Source of the DNA: Elusimicrobium simillimum
Lineage (GTDB): Bacteria; Elusimicrobiota; Elusimicrobia; Elusimicrobiales; Elusimicrobiaceae
Length of the DNA stretch: 64,000 nt
Direction of reading: 5' to 3'
Assembly (NCBI RefSeq): GCF_049639735.1
Contig: NZ_JBEVVA010000003.1
Span: 1,426,001-1,490,000 of the forward strand
Shown here: piece after piece, positions 44,770-52,578 of the stretch
Layout: every line of letters begins with the position of its first letter
How positions within the stretch are numbered: the first letter of the stretch is position 1
Translations under genes and position numbers: made by a program
Notes under the pieces: generated by a model
Databases searched by the model: none
What the model was told of the DNA's origin: nothing
The model's input: the letters and a program-made list of their open reading frames with translations, nothing else

Positions 44770-44865
44770 AATAAAGCTTCTCCATTATAGTGTGCAATTC
44801 TGTCTATGCACAAATAAACTATAGCAAAGTTTAATATTTGCTGTCATTTAATTTTATTATTAAAC

Positions 44866-44932
44866 CTAAAAACATAGGTCTTTTTTTTGGGCACTCTTTT
44901 TTATTGTAGGGCGGCGGCTAAAATGGGATAAT
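44866..44932 (+). promoter_or_regulatory. Duplicated promoter block, copy 1
   Basis: ACATAGGTCTTTTTTTTGGG then CACTCTTTTTTATTG is followed by -35 TTGTAG (44904-44909), 17 bases and -10 GATAAT (44927-44932). The same block, with the same spacing, precedes the next paralogue at 45785-45849. The upstream T-rich part probably binds a shared factor or works as an UP-like element. Confidence 0.75.
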
Positions 44933-45025
44933 AATATATATACAACAAGCATCACAACAGCATTTCCCCCCTATACAACAACTGTAAACAATTTTACGTA
45001 ATCCATAAAACCAAGAGGTAATAAA

Positions 45026-45727
45026 ATGAAAAAAATAAAAGGGATACTGGCGGCGCTTTGCATAACGCTACTTACCGCCGCGGCGTCATACGCCAACTCG
45101 ACAGACCAGTTGTTTGCCCTTGCTAAGCAAGGCGGAGACAACTTTATCAACAGCGTTACGCTGGAGAACATTGGGACAAAAAATAAACTTGGGGAAAGTC
45201 TCTACCACATGGTGCCAAACGCGTACACAGCGGAAAAATTGGCCAAAAAACATACAGAACTTTTGGGCAAAAGACCCGCAAGACCCGGGCAGAAGTATAA
45301 AGACAAGATTATTGCGGACGTTAAAGAAATGCAATCTTTAATATCATCACCCAGCTTTAGCGCACTTACACCTTACCAGAAGGCTATAACCAACAAAAAG
45401 TTTGACCTTGCTTTATTTTACGCCAAATATGAGGTATACCCGCTGCATGAGGCGGCCTATATATCCTTTAGAGTAGGCGCGGACACCGTGCCCGTATATG
45501 AAGCGCTGGTAAATAAGTACGCAGACAAGATTAATATGAAAGATGACTATAACCGCAAAGCGTCTGACCTGGCGGATAAACCTGAAATAAAAAAGGTTTT
45601 CACTAAAAAGGAAAGTGTAAAAAATAATGAAAACGTGCTTGTAAAAGGCGCGAGGTTCTTTAAAACAATGATGAAAGGCTCCGGGGAGCCATTCACGGGA
45701 GAGGACATACTTTACTACAAACAATAG
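45026..45727 (+). CDS. Exported ankyrin-like protein, paralogue 1
   Basis: The 233-residue protein has a signal peptide (about 1-23, ...AAASYA-NS). A mature helical part carries ankyrin-like motifs (NKLGESLYHMV, then paired helices; KKFDLALFYAKYEVYPLHEAAYI). It has no membrane anchor, so it is periplasmic or secreted. AGAGG seven bases ahead of the ATG supports the start. The next gene encodes a protein of the same length and plan, with low identity. Ankyrin modules usually bind proteins; the target is unknown. Confidence 0.75.
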   Translation: MKKIKGILAALCITLLTAAASYANSTDQLFALAKQGGDNFINSVTLENIGTKNKLGESLYHMVPNAYTAEKLAKKHTELLGKRPARPGQKYKDKIIADVKEMQSLISSPSFSALTPYQKAITNKKFDLALFYAKYEVYPLHEAAYISFRVGADTVPVYEALVNKYADKINMKDDYNRKASDLADKPEIKKVFTKKESVKNNENVLVKGARFFKTMMKGSGEPFTGEDILYYKQ

Positions 45728-45728
45728 C

Positions 45729-45759
45729 AAAAAGCCCCGGTTAACAACTGGGGCTTTTT
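45729..45759 (+). terminator. Terminator of paralogue 1
   Basis: A 14-bp stem (AAAAAGCCCC...GGGGCTTTTT) with one G-T pair and an AAC loop starts 2 bases after the stop codon and runs into T residues. Confidence 0.9.
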
Positions 45760-45784
45760 AATTAAAAATAAATAAAAAACACAT

Positions 45785-45849
45785 AAAAACGTAGGACTTT
45801 TTTTTAGGCACTCTTTTTTATTGCACGACGTAAAATCAAATGGGATAAT
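45785..45849 (+). promoter_or_regulatory. Duplicated promoter block, copy 2
   Basis: ACGTAGGACTTTTTTTTAGG and CACTCTTTTTTATTG precede -35 TTGCAC (45821-45826), 17 bases and -10 GATAAT (45844-45849). Spacing equals copy 1, while the spacer bases differ. Confidence 0.75.
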
Positions 45850-45907
45850 ATAACTATGAAGTTAATTAAATTTTACTTTATATACTAAAAACGCAGAGGA
45901 GCAAAAC

Positions 45908-46609
45908 ATGAGAAACATCATAGCTAAAACAGTGACAGCAGTAGCCGCAACATTAGTTGCCGCAAGCGTTTTCGCAGGAAACGTTGAAACAGCATTTGAA
46001 CGCGCAGCGTCAGGCGCCGCCTTTGGTGATATATTATCTTCTATTAATATAGCGACCGCAAAAAATGACAAAGGCCAGACATTATTCCACGTAGCCAAAA
46101 ATAGAGGCACCGCAGAAGCTCTTACAGCAGCCTATTTAAAACAAGAAGAAAAAAATGTAAGAATCCACTACGCCGGCTACCAGGACAGAGCGCCCGCTAA
46201 CTCCACAGTAACTTCAGACGCCTACAGAAATTACAAAAAATTTCTTACCACAACCAAAGACACCCAAAGCAAAGTAACCGCCTTTGAAAGAGCGATTGCC
46301 GACGGCAGAGTAGACGTTGCTTTATTCTTAGCGGAAAAGGAAGCGGCCCCGTTAAACACAGCCGCAAAATTGGCCGACCGCTTGGCCAACCCCAACCCCG
46401 CTATCCCCGCTTACCACGCTTTACTTAACGCGTACCGCGCGGAAGCAGGCAACAAAAACCACTCGGCCTTAATTGTAAAACACACACAAATCAAAGACAT
46501 CTTTGTAAGCGTTGAGAAAGCGCACGCGCAAGCCAATGAAAAGGTTAAATACAATATTTTCGCAGGTCTTGAAGTTGCACAAATAAATGTTGCGAGAGCC
46601 GGAAAGTAA
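45908..46609 (+). CDS. Exported ankyrin-like protein, paralogue 2
   Basis: The 233-residue protein has a signal peptide (about 1-23, ...AASVFA-GN). Ankyrin-like helix pairs follow: NDKGQTLFHVAKNRGTAEAL, and DGRVDVALFLAEKEAAPLNTA. The charged C-terminus ends in RAGK. Layout matches paralogue 1 (GESLYHMV against GQTLFHVA at the same position), which points to an old tandem duplication that kept length and promoter. GAGGAG lies ahead of the ATG. No cysteines are present. Confidence 0.75.
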   Translation: MRNIIAKTVTAVAATLVAASVFAGNVETAFERAASGAAFGDILSSINIATAKNDKGQTLFHVAKNRGTAEALTAAYLKQEEKNVRIHYAGYQDRAPANSTVTSDAYRNYKKFLTTTKDTQSKVTAFERAIADGRVDVALFLAEKEAAPLNTAAKLADRLANPNPAIPAYHALLNAYRAEAGNKNHSALIVKHTQIKDIFVSVEKAHAQANEKVKYNIFAGLEVAQINVARAGK

Positions 46610-46633
46610 TTAAGTTAAGACTACCACACACAC

Positions 46634-46667
46634 AACACCGGGGCCACACACTCCCCGGTGTTTTTTT
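46634..46667 (+). terminator. Terminator of paralogue 2
   Basis: A 10-bp stem, AACACCGGGG/CCCCGGTGTT, runs directly into TTTTTTT, 24 bases after the stop codon. Confidence 0.9.
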
Positions 46668-46689
46668 ATGTAAGAATTTTTATGCCGTT

Positions 46690-46912
46690 ATAAGTGCCGT
46701 TGTCTTTATAAATGCTGTTGTGTTACTGAATTTCACAGGATTTTGAGTAAAATTTTGACTTTCTTATTTTCACCACACTTGGTGCGGGCAACACGGTGGG
46801 TGTGGTGAAAATAAGAAAGTCAAAATTTTGCCAAAGGCCGAAGAAATTCCTTTCCGCTTATTGAAACCCGAGCGAACGCAGAGAGCGAAATAGCCGGGAC
46901 GCGAAGCGAATT
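46690..46912. repeat. Long perfect hairpin element (copy D)
   Basis: The arms at 46749-46777 and 46801-46829 are perfectly complementary over 29 bp and unrelated to the arms at 17346. The 23-base loop aligns without gaps with the loop of element C at 13 of 23 positions. An outer GAATTTC/GAAATTC pair, a TTTCACAGGANTTTGAG block and a 3' flank (CCGCTTATTGAAACCC...GACGCGAAG) match element C. No gene is present in 46610-47005. Confidence 0.85.
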
Positions 46913-47005
46913 AAAAATATCTTCCAGACGTTAATTTTACAACATAGTAAAAAATTTGTTAAGATATGGAAGTTTAAGGTAATAAGTACTTAAACATCTT
47001 TTCTT

Positions 47006-50000
47006 ATGAAAAAACAACTTAAAAAAGAATATAAAAAAGCCACGTTAGAACTTTCTAACGGGATAAAGATGGAAGGACGCCTTATAGGAGCCCCGGCTGC
47101 TGTAAGCGGTGAGATGGTTTTTTCCACCGGTATGCTGGCCTACAGCGAGGCCATGACAGACCCTTCTTATCTCGGACAAATTTTAGTTTTTAGTTTTTCA
47201 TTAATTGGAAACTACGGCATCCCCTCCCTTTCGGAAGGGGATTTTTTTAGTACTACGGGCCACGAAAGCGAAAGTATAAAAACGCAGGGCATAATAGTGT
47301 CAGACACGTTTGACGACTGTTTTCACTACGAAAAAGGCAAAAACCTGCAAACCTGGATGGTCGAGAACGGCGTGCCCGGCATAGCGGGCGTAGACACACG
47401 CTACCTGGTACAAATGATACGCGACTCCAAGGGCCCACTGTTCGGCCGCATCGTGCCCGAGGGCAAAGCGGAGTATAACAATACAAAGTTTGACTTTCTT
47501 AAGCATTTTAAAAAGACGGACTTTGTTAACCCTTCCAAATACAATCTTATGCCGTCAGTCTCAGTCAAAGAACCCGTTAAACTTGGCAAAGGCAAAACAA
47601 ATATAGCGCTGCTCGACTTTGGTGTAAAGCGCAACATTATCCGCCTGCTTGTTGAACAGGGCTGCACCGTCACGGTTTACCCGTGGGATACAGATTTAAC
47701 CAAAGTTAAAACAGACGGCTGGGTGCTTAGCAACGGCCCCGGCGACCCCGCTAATACCGGCGACGTTATAGCCCGCGTAAAAGGCCTGCTTAAAGGCAAA
47801 ACCCCGGTGCTTGGCATATGCCTGGGCCACCAAATACTGGCACTTGCCGCCGGCGCCAAAACCAAAAAACTTACCCGCGGCCACCGCAGCCTTAACCAGC
47901 CTGTGTTTGACGTTAAAACCAAAAAAGCTTTTATAACCAGCCAAAATCACAGCTTTGAGGTAGACAAAAAACATTTACCTAAAGACTGGGTTATTTGGTT
48001 TGAAAACGCTAACGACCTTAGCGTAGAAGGTTTAAAACATAAAACCAAACCTTTTATGTCCACACAATTCCACCCGGAAGCCTCCGGCGGCCCTAACGAC
48101 ACCGCCTGGATACTTAAGGACTTTATCGGTCTAGTTAAAAAAGGGGTAAAAAATAATATGCCTATCTTAAACTTCTTACAACCTAAAAAAGGTAAAAAAC
48201 AAAAGGTGCTGCTGCTTGGTTCGGGCGCGCTTTCCATAGGCCAGGCGGGCGAGTTTGACTATTCAGGCTCTCAGGCTATAAAAGCCTTGGAAGAGGAAGG
48301 GCTGGAGGTTATAGTACTTAACCCCAACATAGCCTCTGTGCAGACAAACCCCGCGCCAAATAAAAAAGTTTATCTTTACCCCGTTACGCCCTTTTGGATA
48401 GAAAAGATAATTAAGGCCGAACGCCCCGCAGCCATAATAGCGGGCTTTGGCGGGCAAACATCGCTTAATTGCGTAATAGAATTAGAAAATAAAGGCATAC
48501 TTAAAAAGTACGGCGTTAAAGTTTTAGGCACACAGGTGCCGTCTTTAGAAATGTCTGAAGACAGAGATTTATTTTCTAAACGCATGGCGGAGATTGCGGT
48601 ACCCACCCCCCCAAGCAAAGCGGTGGAGACAGTGGCCGACGCTTTAAAAATAGCCAAGCAAATAGGCTACCCAGTTATTACCCGCAGCGCCTACGCGCTT
48701 GGCGGCCTGGGCAGCGGCTTGGCCGAAACACCGGAACAGCTGGAAAAATTAGCCCTTTCCGCGCTCACATCCAGCCCGCAGATTTTGATAGAAAAGTCTC
48801 TCCACGGCTGGAAAGAGATTGAGTATGAAGTTATGCGTGACTCACGCGGCAACTGTATTACCATTTGTAATATGGAAAACTTTGACCCTATGGGCATACA
48901 TACCGGCGACTCTATAGTTATAGCGCCGTGCCAAACGCTTAATAATAAAGAAAATAATATGCTGCGCGACGCCGCGCTTAACATTGTTAAAAGCATAGGC
49001 GTAGTGGGCGAGTGTAACGTACAGTTCGCGCTCTCTCCTTTTACGCTGGAATATTATGTTATTGAAATTAACGCCCGCCTTTCACGCTCCAGCGCTTTAG
49101 CCAGTAAGGCTACAGGCTACCCGATAGCGTTTGTGGCGGCCAAAGTGGTGTGCGGGTTTGAACTGTTGGAACTTAAAAACCCCGTTACGCAGACAACATC
49201 AGCTTTTTATGAGCCGTCTTTAGACTATGTCACCCTAAAAGTACCCCGCTGGGACCTTAAAAAATTCAGCGGCGTATCCAAGGAGCTTGGCACGCAAATG
49301 AAGTCAGTTGGCGAAGTAATGTCCATAGGCAGAAACTTTTGCGAGGTTACCCAAAAGGCCCTTCGCATGGTGCAGGAAGACGAAGAAGGCATAACTAAAG
49401 ATATTTTTACGGGCTCCCCCGACAAAGAACTGCTTAAAGAACTTTCTAACCCTACAAACCTAAGAATATTCGCCATATACGAACTTTTTAAAAGGGGTTA
49501 CTCCGCCAAGGAAGTGCACAACAAAAGTAAAATTGAACCCTGGTTTTTAAGCCATCTTTTTTACTTGGCCAAACTTGAGGGCGAGTTAAGAACATTTTTC
49601 AAAGGCGCTAAAGTGCCAAAGAAACTTACGGCTAAAGATATAGAAAAACACTTCTCAGCCGCTGATAACGAATACCTAAGGCGTTTAAAAAGCAGAGGGT
49701 TTTCTGACTACCAGCTGACAAAAGTTTTTCTTACAACAGTAATGCCCAAGCAGAAATTTACCGTTAAAGAAATTAACGCTTTATCACTGGGCCTAAGAAA
49801 CCTGCGTAAAAAACGCGGCGTTACTCCTGTTGTCAAACAGATTGACACCACGTCTGCCGAGTATGCCACCAAGTCCAACTACCTTTACCTTACATACGAC
49901 GGCACGCACAATGACATAAGCACGCCTAAAAAAGGCAAAAGCGTTGTCACGCTGGGCTCGGGCTCTTACCGTATAGGCAGCAGCTTGGAGTTTGACTGGT

Positions 50001-51466
50001 GCTCCGTCATGACCAGCAGGTATTTTAAACAGCAAAAAGACGACAGTATTATTATCAACTGCAACCCCGAAACAGTGTCAACTGACTTTAACACCTCTGA
50101 CCGCTTGTATTTTGAAGAGCTGTCTTTTGAGCGTGTTATGGATATTATAGACATAGAGTCCCCCAAAGGCGTAGTGGCGTGCATGGGCGGGCAAAATCCC
50201 AATAACCTTACCCCATATCTAAGCAGTGTGGGCGTTAACATATTGGGCCACAGCTATGATACAGTAGAAAAAGCCGAGAACAGAACAAAGTTTTCCGCCA
50301 TACTGGACGCCTTAAATATAGACCAGCCTAAATGGACTTCCGCCGCCTCCAGGCGTGAGGTGGACGCGTTTATTAAGACGGTCGGCTTCCCGGTGCTCAT
50401 ACGCCCGAGTTTCGTGCTTTCGGGCACACTTATGAACGTAGCAAGCGACCAAAAGTCACTTGACCATTACCTGTCGCTTACTAAAGACATTTCGGCGGAC
50501 TACCCTGTGGTGCTCTCACAGTTTATACAGGACGCCAGAGAAATTGAGTGCGACGGCGTGGCCAAAAACGGCGAAGTTGTGGTATCGTTCATCTCCGAAC
50601 ACGTTGAAAACGCCGGCGTGCACAGCGGCGACGCTACCATGGTTTTCCCCGCTGAAAAAATCTACACCAAAACAGCAAATTCTATCAGAGACATAGTGCG
50701 TAAAATTGCCAAAGGGCTTAACCTTAACGGCCCTTTCAACATACAGTTTATAGCCAAAGATAATGACGTTAAGGTTATAGAATGTAACGCGCGCGCCTCA
50801 CGCTCTTTCCCGTTTATCACCAAGGTATCTGGCCAGAACCTGGCCGAGATTGCCTGCAAAGTAATGAACGGCGAGAAGGTTAGCAAGATTTATGTGGACG
50901 AGTCAGAAATACCTTTTACGGGTGTTAAGGCAAGTATGTTCAGCTTCCAGCGTCTTGACGGGGCGGACCCTGTGCTAGGCGTAGAAATGGCCTCCACCGG
51001 CGAGGTTGGCTGCATAGGCGCCAACTTTAACGAGGCTATGCTGCTGGCCATGGAGTCCACCCACATCAACAGCCCCAAAAAAGGCATTTTGCTAAGCACC
51101 GGGCGTGAAAAAGATAAAATCAAATTCATGGAAGTTATTAAACAAGTCTATGCCTTCGGCCTGCCTGTTTACGCCACAAAAGGCACGGCGGATTACCTTA
51201 ACCAGCACGGCTACAAAGCTACCGCAGTGCGTTACCACCACGGCACCAGCCCGCTGGATATTATTAAAGAGCGCAAAGTAGACTTTGTAATTAACGTACA
51301 CAAAAGTTTGGAGCTTGGCGAGCTTGAGTATAACGCGCTTATAAGAAAAATGGCTGTTAAGTGCAATTGTTCGCTGTTGACTAACTTAGAAAAAGCTATA
51401 GCGTACTTTAAAGCGTTTGACTCACACAAAACGCTGCACGAAAAAGAAAAACTTATTCACTTGTAA
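47006..51466 (+). CDS. carAB: Fused carbamoyl-phosphate synthase (CarA-CarB), CAD/Bacteroidetes type
   Basis: This 1486-residue protein makes carbamoyl phosphate from glutamine, bicarbonate and ATP for pyrimidines and arginine. The glutaminase part occupies residues 1 to about 375, with catalytic Cys272 in LGICLGHQ and His in TQFHPEAS. The synthetase follows directly (from about 386), with two ATP-grasp halves (GSGALSIGQAGEFDYSGSQA and GSGSYRIGSSLEFDWCSV) and a C-terminal MGS domain. Bacteria usually keep two genes; the fusion and motifs such as ALGGLGSG and SLHGWKEIEYEV resemble CAD and Bacteroidetes enzymes. There is no ribosome site before the ATG. A terminator-like hairpin lies inside the gene at 47219-47248. 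Confidence 0.95.
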   Translation: MKKQLKKEYKKATLELSNGIKMEGRLIGAPAAVSGEMVFSTGMLAYSEAMTDPSYLGQILVFSFSLIGNYGIPSLSEGDFFSTTGHESESIKTQGIIVSDTFDDCFHYEKGKNLQTWMVENGVPGIAGVDTRYLVQMIRDSKGPLFGRIVPEGKAEYNNTKFDFLKHFKKTDFVNPSKYNLMPSVSVKEPVKLGKGKTNIALLDFGVKRNIIRLLVEQGCTVTVYPWDTDLTKVKTDGWVLSNGPGDPANTGDVIARVKGLLKGKTPVLGICLGHQILALAAGAKTKKLTRGHRSLNQPVFDVKTKKAFITSQNHSFEVDKKHLPKDWVIWFENANDLSVEGLKHKTKPFMSTQFHPEASGGPNDTAWILKDFIGLVKKGVKNNMPILNFLQPKKGKKQKVLLLGSGALSIGQAGEFDYSGSQAIKALEEEGLEVIVLNPNIASVQTNPAPNKKVYLYPVTPFWIEKIIKAERPAAIIAGFGGQTSLNCVIELENKGILKKYGVKVLGTQVPSLEMSEDRDLFSKRMAEIAVPTPPSKAVETVADALKIAKQIGYPVITRSAYALGGLGSGLAETPEQLEKLALSALTSSPQILIEKSLHGWKEIEYEVMRDSRGNCITICNMENFDPMGIHTGDSIVIAPCQTLNNKENNMLRDAALNIVKSIGVVGECNVQFALSPFTLEYYVIEINARLSRSSALASKATGYPIAFVAAKVVCGFELLELKNPVTQTTSAFYEPSLDYVTLKVPRWDLKKFSGVSKELGTQMKSVGEVMSIGRNFCEVTQKALRMVQEDEEGITKDIFTGSPDKELLKELSNPTNLRIFAIYELFKRGYSAKEVHNKSKIEPWFLSHLFYLAKLEGELRTFFKGAKVPKKLTAKDIEKHFSAADNEYLRRLKSRGFSDYQLTKVFLTTVMPKQKFTVKEINALSLGLRNLRKKRGVTPVVKQIDTTSAEYATKSNYLYLTYDGTHNDISTPKKGKSVVTLGSGSYRIGSSLEFDWCSVMTSRYFKQQKDDSIIINCNPETVSTDFNTSDRLYFEELSFERVMDIIDIESPKGVVACMGGQNPNNLTPYLSSVGVNILGHSYDTVEKAENRTKFSAILDALNIDQPKWTSAASRREVDAFIKTVGFPVLIRPSFVLSGTLMNVASDQKSLDHYLSLTKDISADYPVVLSQFIQDAREIECDGVAKNGEVVVSFISEHVENAGVHSGDATMVFPAEKIYTKTANSIRDIVRKIAKGLNLNGPFNIQFIAKDNDVKVIECNARASRSFPFITKVSGQNLAEIACKVMNGEKVSKIYVDESEIPFTGVKASMFSFQRLDGADPVLGVEMASTGEVGCIGANFNEAMLLAMESTHINSPKKGILLSTGREKDKIKFMEVIKQVYAFGLPVYATKGTADYLNQHGYKATAVRYHHGTSPLDIIKERKVDFVINVHKSLELGELEYNALIRKMAVKCNCSLLTNLEKAIAYFKAFDSHKTLHEKEKLIHL
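47219..47248 (+). promoter_or_regulatory. Terminator-like hairpin inside carAB
   Basis: ATCCCCTCCC TTTC GGAAGGGGAT forms a 10-position stem with one mismatch and is followed by TTTTTTT. It lies 213 bases into the reading frame (residues about 72-81, a variable loop of the glutaminase part). If untranslated RNA formed here, transcription could stop early; it is otherwise covered by ribosomes. Confidence 0.45.
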
Positions 51467-51850
51467 CATAAAAAGTCCCTATATTTAAGATTTCCTCTCC
51501 CTCTTAGGGGATAGCGTAGCATGCATATATAAAGATGCAGAGGAAGTTTTTTTGCGTTGTTTGCTGCGCAGCAGCATGCAAAAAAGCAGGTGAGGGTATT
51601 ACTGGTTTTATACAATAAGTTTTTCAACATAAACCTTACAACAGAATATTTGTGTACATCACCCTCACCCGCTCGCTTTGCTCACGCCCTCTCCCCTAAA
51701 AGGGAGAGGGTAATAACTAGTTAACACGCTCGGCAGGCTTACCTCACTTTTCCTAAAAGGGAGAGGGTAATAACTAGTTAACACGCTCGGCAGGCTTACC
51801 TCACTTTTCCTAAAAGGTAGAGGGTATTGCTATATTAATTTGCCGCCGTT
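51467..51850. repeat. Compound palindromic repeat, copy 5, with tandem duplication
   Basis: The left part begins CCTCTCCCTCTTAGGGGATA and contains GGTGAGGG. The right part is CACCCTCACCCGCTCGCTTT, then CCCTCTCCCCTAAAAGGGAG. A unit of about 54 bases (TAATAACTAGTTAACACGCT...CTAAAAGG) is then repeated twice head-to-tail (about 51711-51764 and 51765-51824). No gene is seen. Confidence 0.75.
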
Positions 51851-51855
51851 TTGTA

Positions 51856-51868
51856 TATAATATTGTTA
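51856..51868 (+). promoter_or_regulatory. Leaderless-type promoter of alkD
   Basis: TATAAT (51856-51861), six bases, then ATG at 51868. The expected start site is the A of the start codon. No ribosome site is present. There is no convincing -35 at 17 bases. Confidence 0.65.
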
Positions 51869-52578
51869 TGGAAGACACTCTAAGAAGCCTGCGCGCAGAC
51901 CTTAAGAGCATGACAGACGCTAAAACAATAGCCGGCGCGCAGAACTTTTTTAAAGAAGAAATAAAAATATACGGGGTTAAAATATCCGCCGTAACCCTGC
52001 TGTCCCGCAAATACTACAAAGAACATCTTAAAAACCTAAACAAAAACACAATTTTCAAACTATGTGAAAAGCTTTGGCAAAGCGGTTACATGGAAGAGGC
52101 CTTTATCGCTTGCAACTGGTCTTACTACGCCAAAGATAAATACGAAGAAAAAGACTTTAAAACCTTTGCCCGCTGGGTTAAAAAATACGTGACTAACTGG
52201 GCCACCTGCGACACACTGTGCAACCACACAGTGGCTGACCTGCTGGAAAAATACCCGCACTACATAACAAACTTAAAAACCTGGGCCAAAAGCAAAAACC
52301 GCTGGGTAAAACGCGGCGCAGCCGTTACTCTTATTTTACCCGCCAGAAAGGGTTTGTTCCTGCCCGATATATTTGAAATAGCCGATACCCTGCTTACAGA
52401 CCCCGACGACATGGTGCAAAAGGGCTACGGCTGGATGTTAAAGGCCGCCAGCCAGGCGCACCAAAAAGAAGTTTTTAATTATGTTATAAAACACAAGGCC
52501 GTTATGCCGCGCACCGCCCTGCGTTACGCCATAGAAAAAATGCCGCAAAACTTAAAACAAAAAGCCATGGAGAAATAA
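51868..52578 (+). CDS. AlkD-like DNA alkylation repair protein
   Basis: The 236-residue, all-helical HEAT-like protein belongs to the PF08713 alkylation-repair family. It shows NWATCDTLCNHTV, the region where AlkD proteins hold catalytic Trp and Asp, and NRWVKRGAAVTLILPARKG. Such enzymes release positively charged alkylated bases without base flipping. It overlaps the DUF2207 gene by one base (TAATG), so they are cotranscribed. Its promoter appears to give a leaderless transcript. The repeat element just upstream is unrelated. Confidence 0.85.
   Translation: MEDTLRSLRADLKSMTDAKTIAGAQNFFKEEIKIYGVKISAVTLLSRKYYKEHLKNLNKNTIFKLCEKLWQSGYMEEAFIACNWSYYAKDKYEEKDFKTFARWVKKYVTNWATCDTLCNHTVADLLEKYPHYITNLKTWAKSKNRWVKRGAAVTLILPARKGLFLPDIFEIADTLLTDPDDMVQKGYGWMLKAASQAHQKEVFNYVIKHKAVMPRTALRYAIEKMPQNLKQKAMEK

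Noticed and set aside
45800..45825. Sigma-54 promoter (GGCAC...TTGCA)
   Set aside because: The distance between GG and GC is 14 bases, not 10, and a good -10 box follows at 17 bases from TTGCAC.
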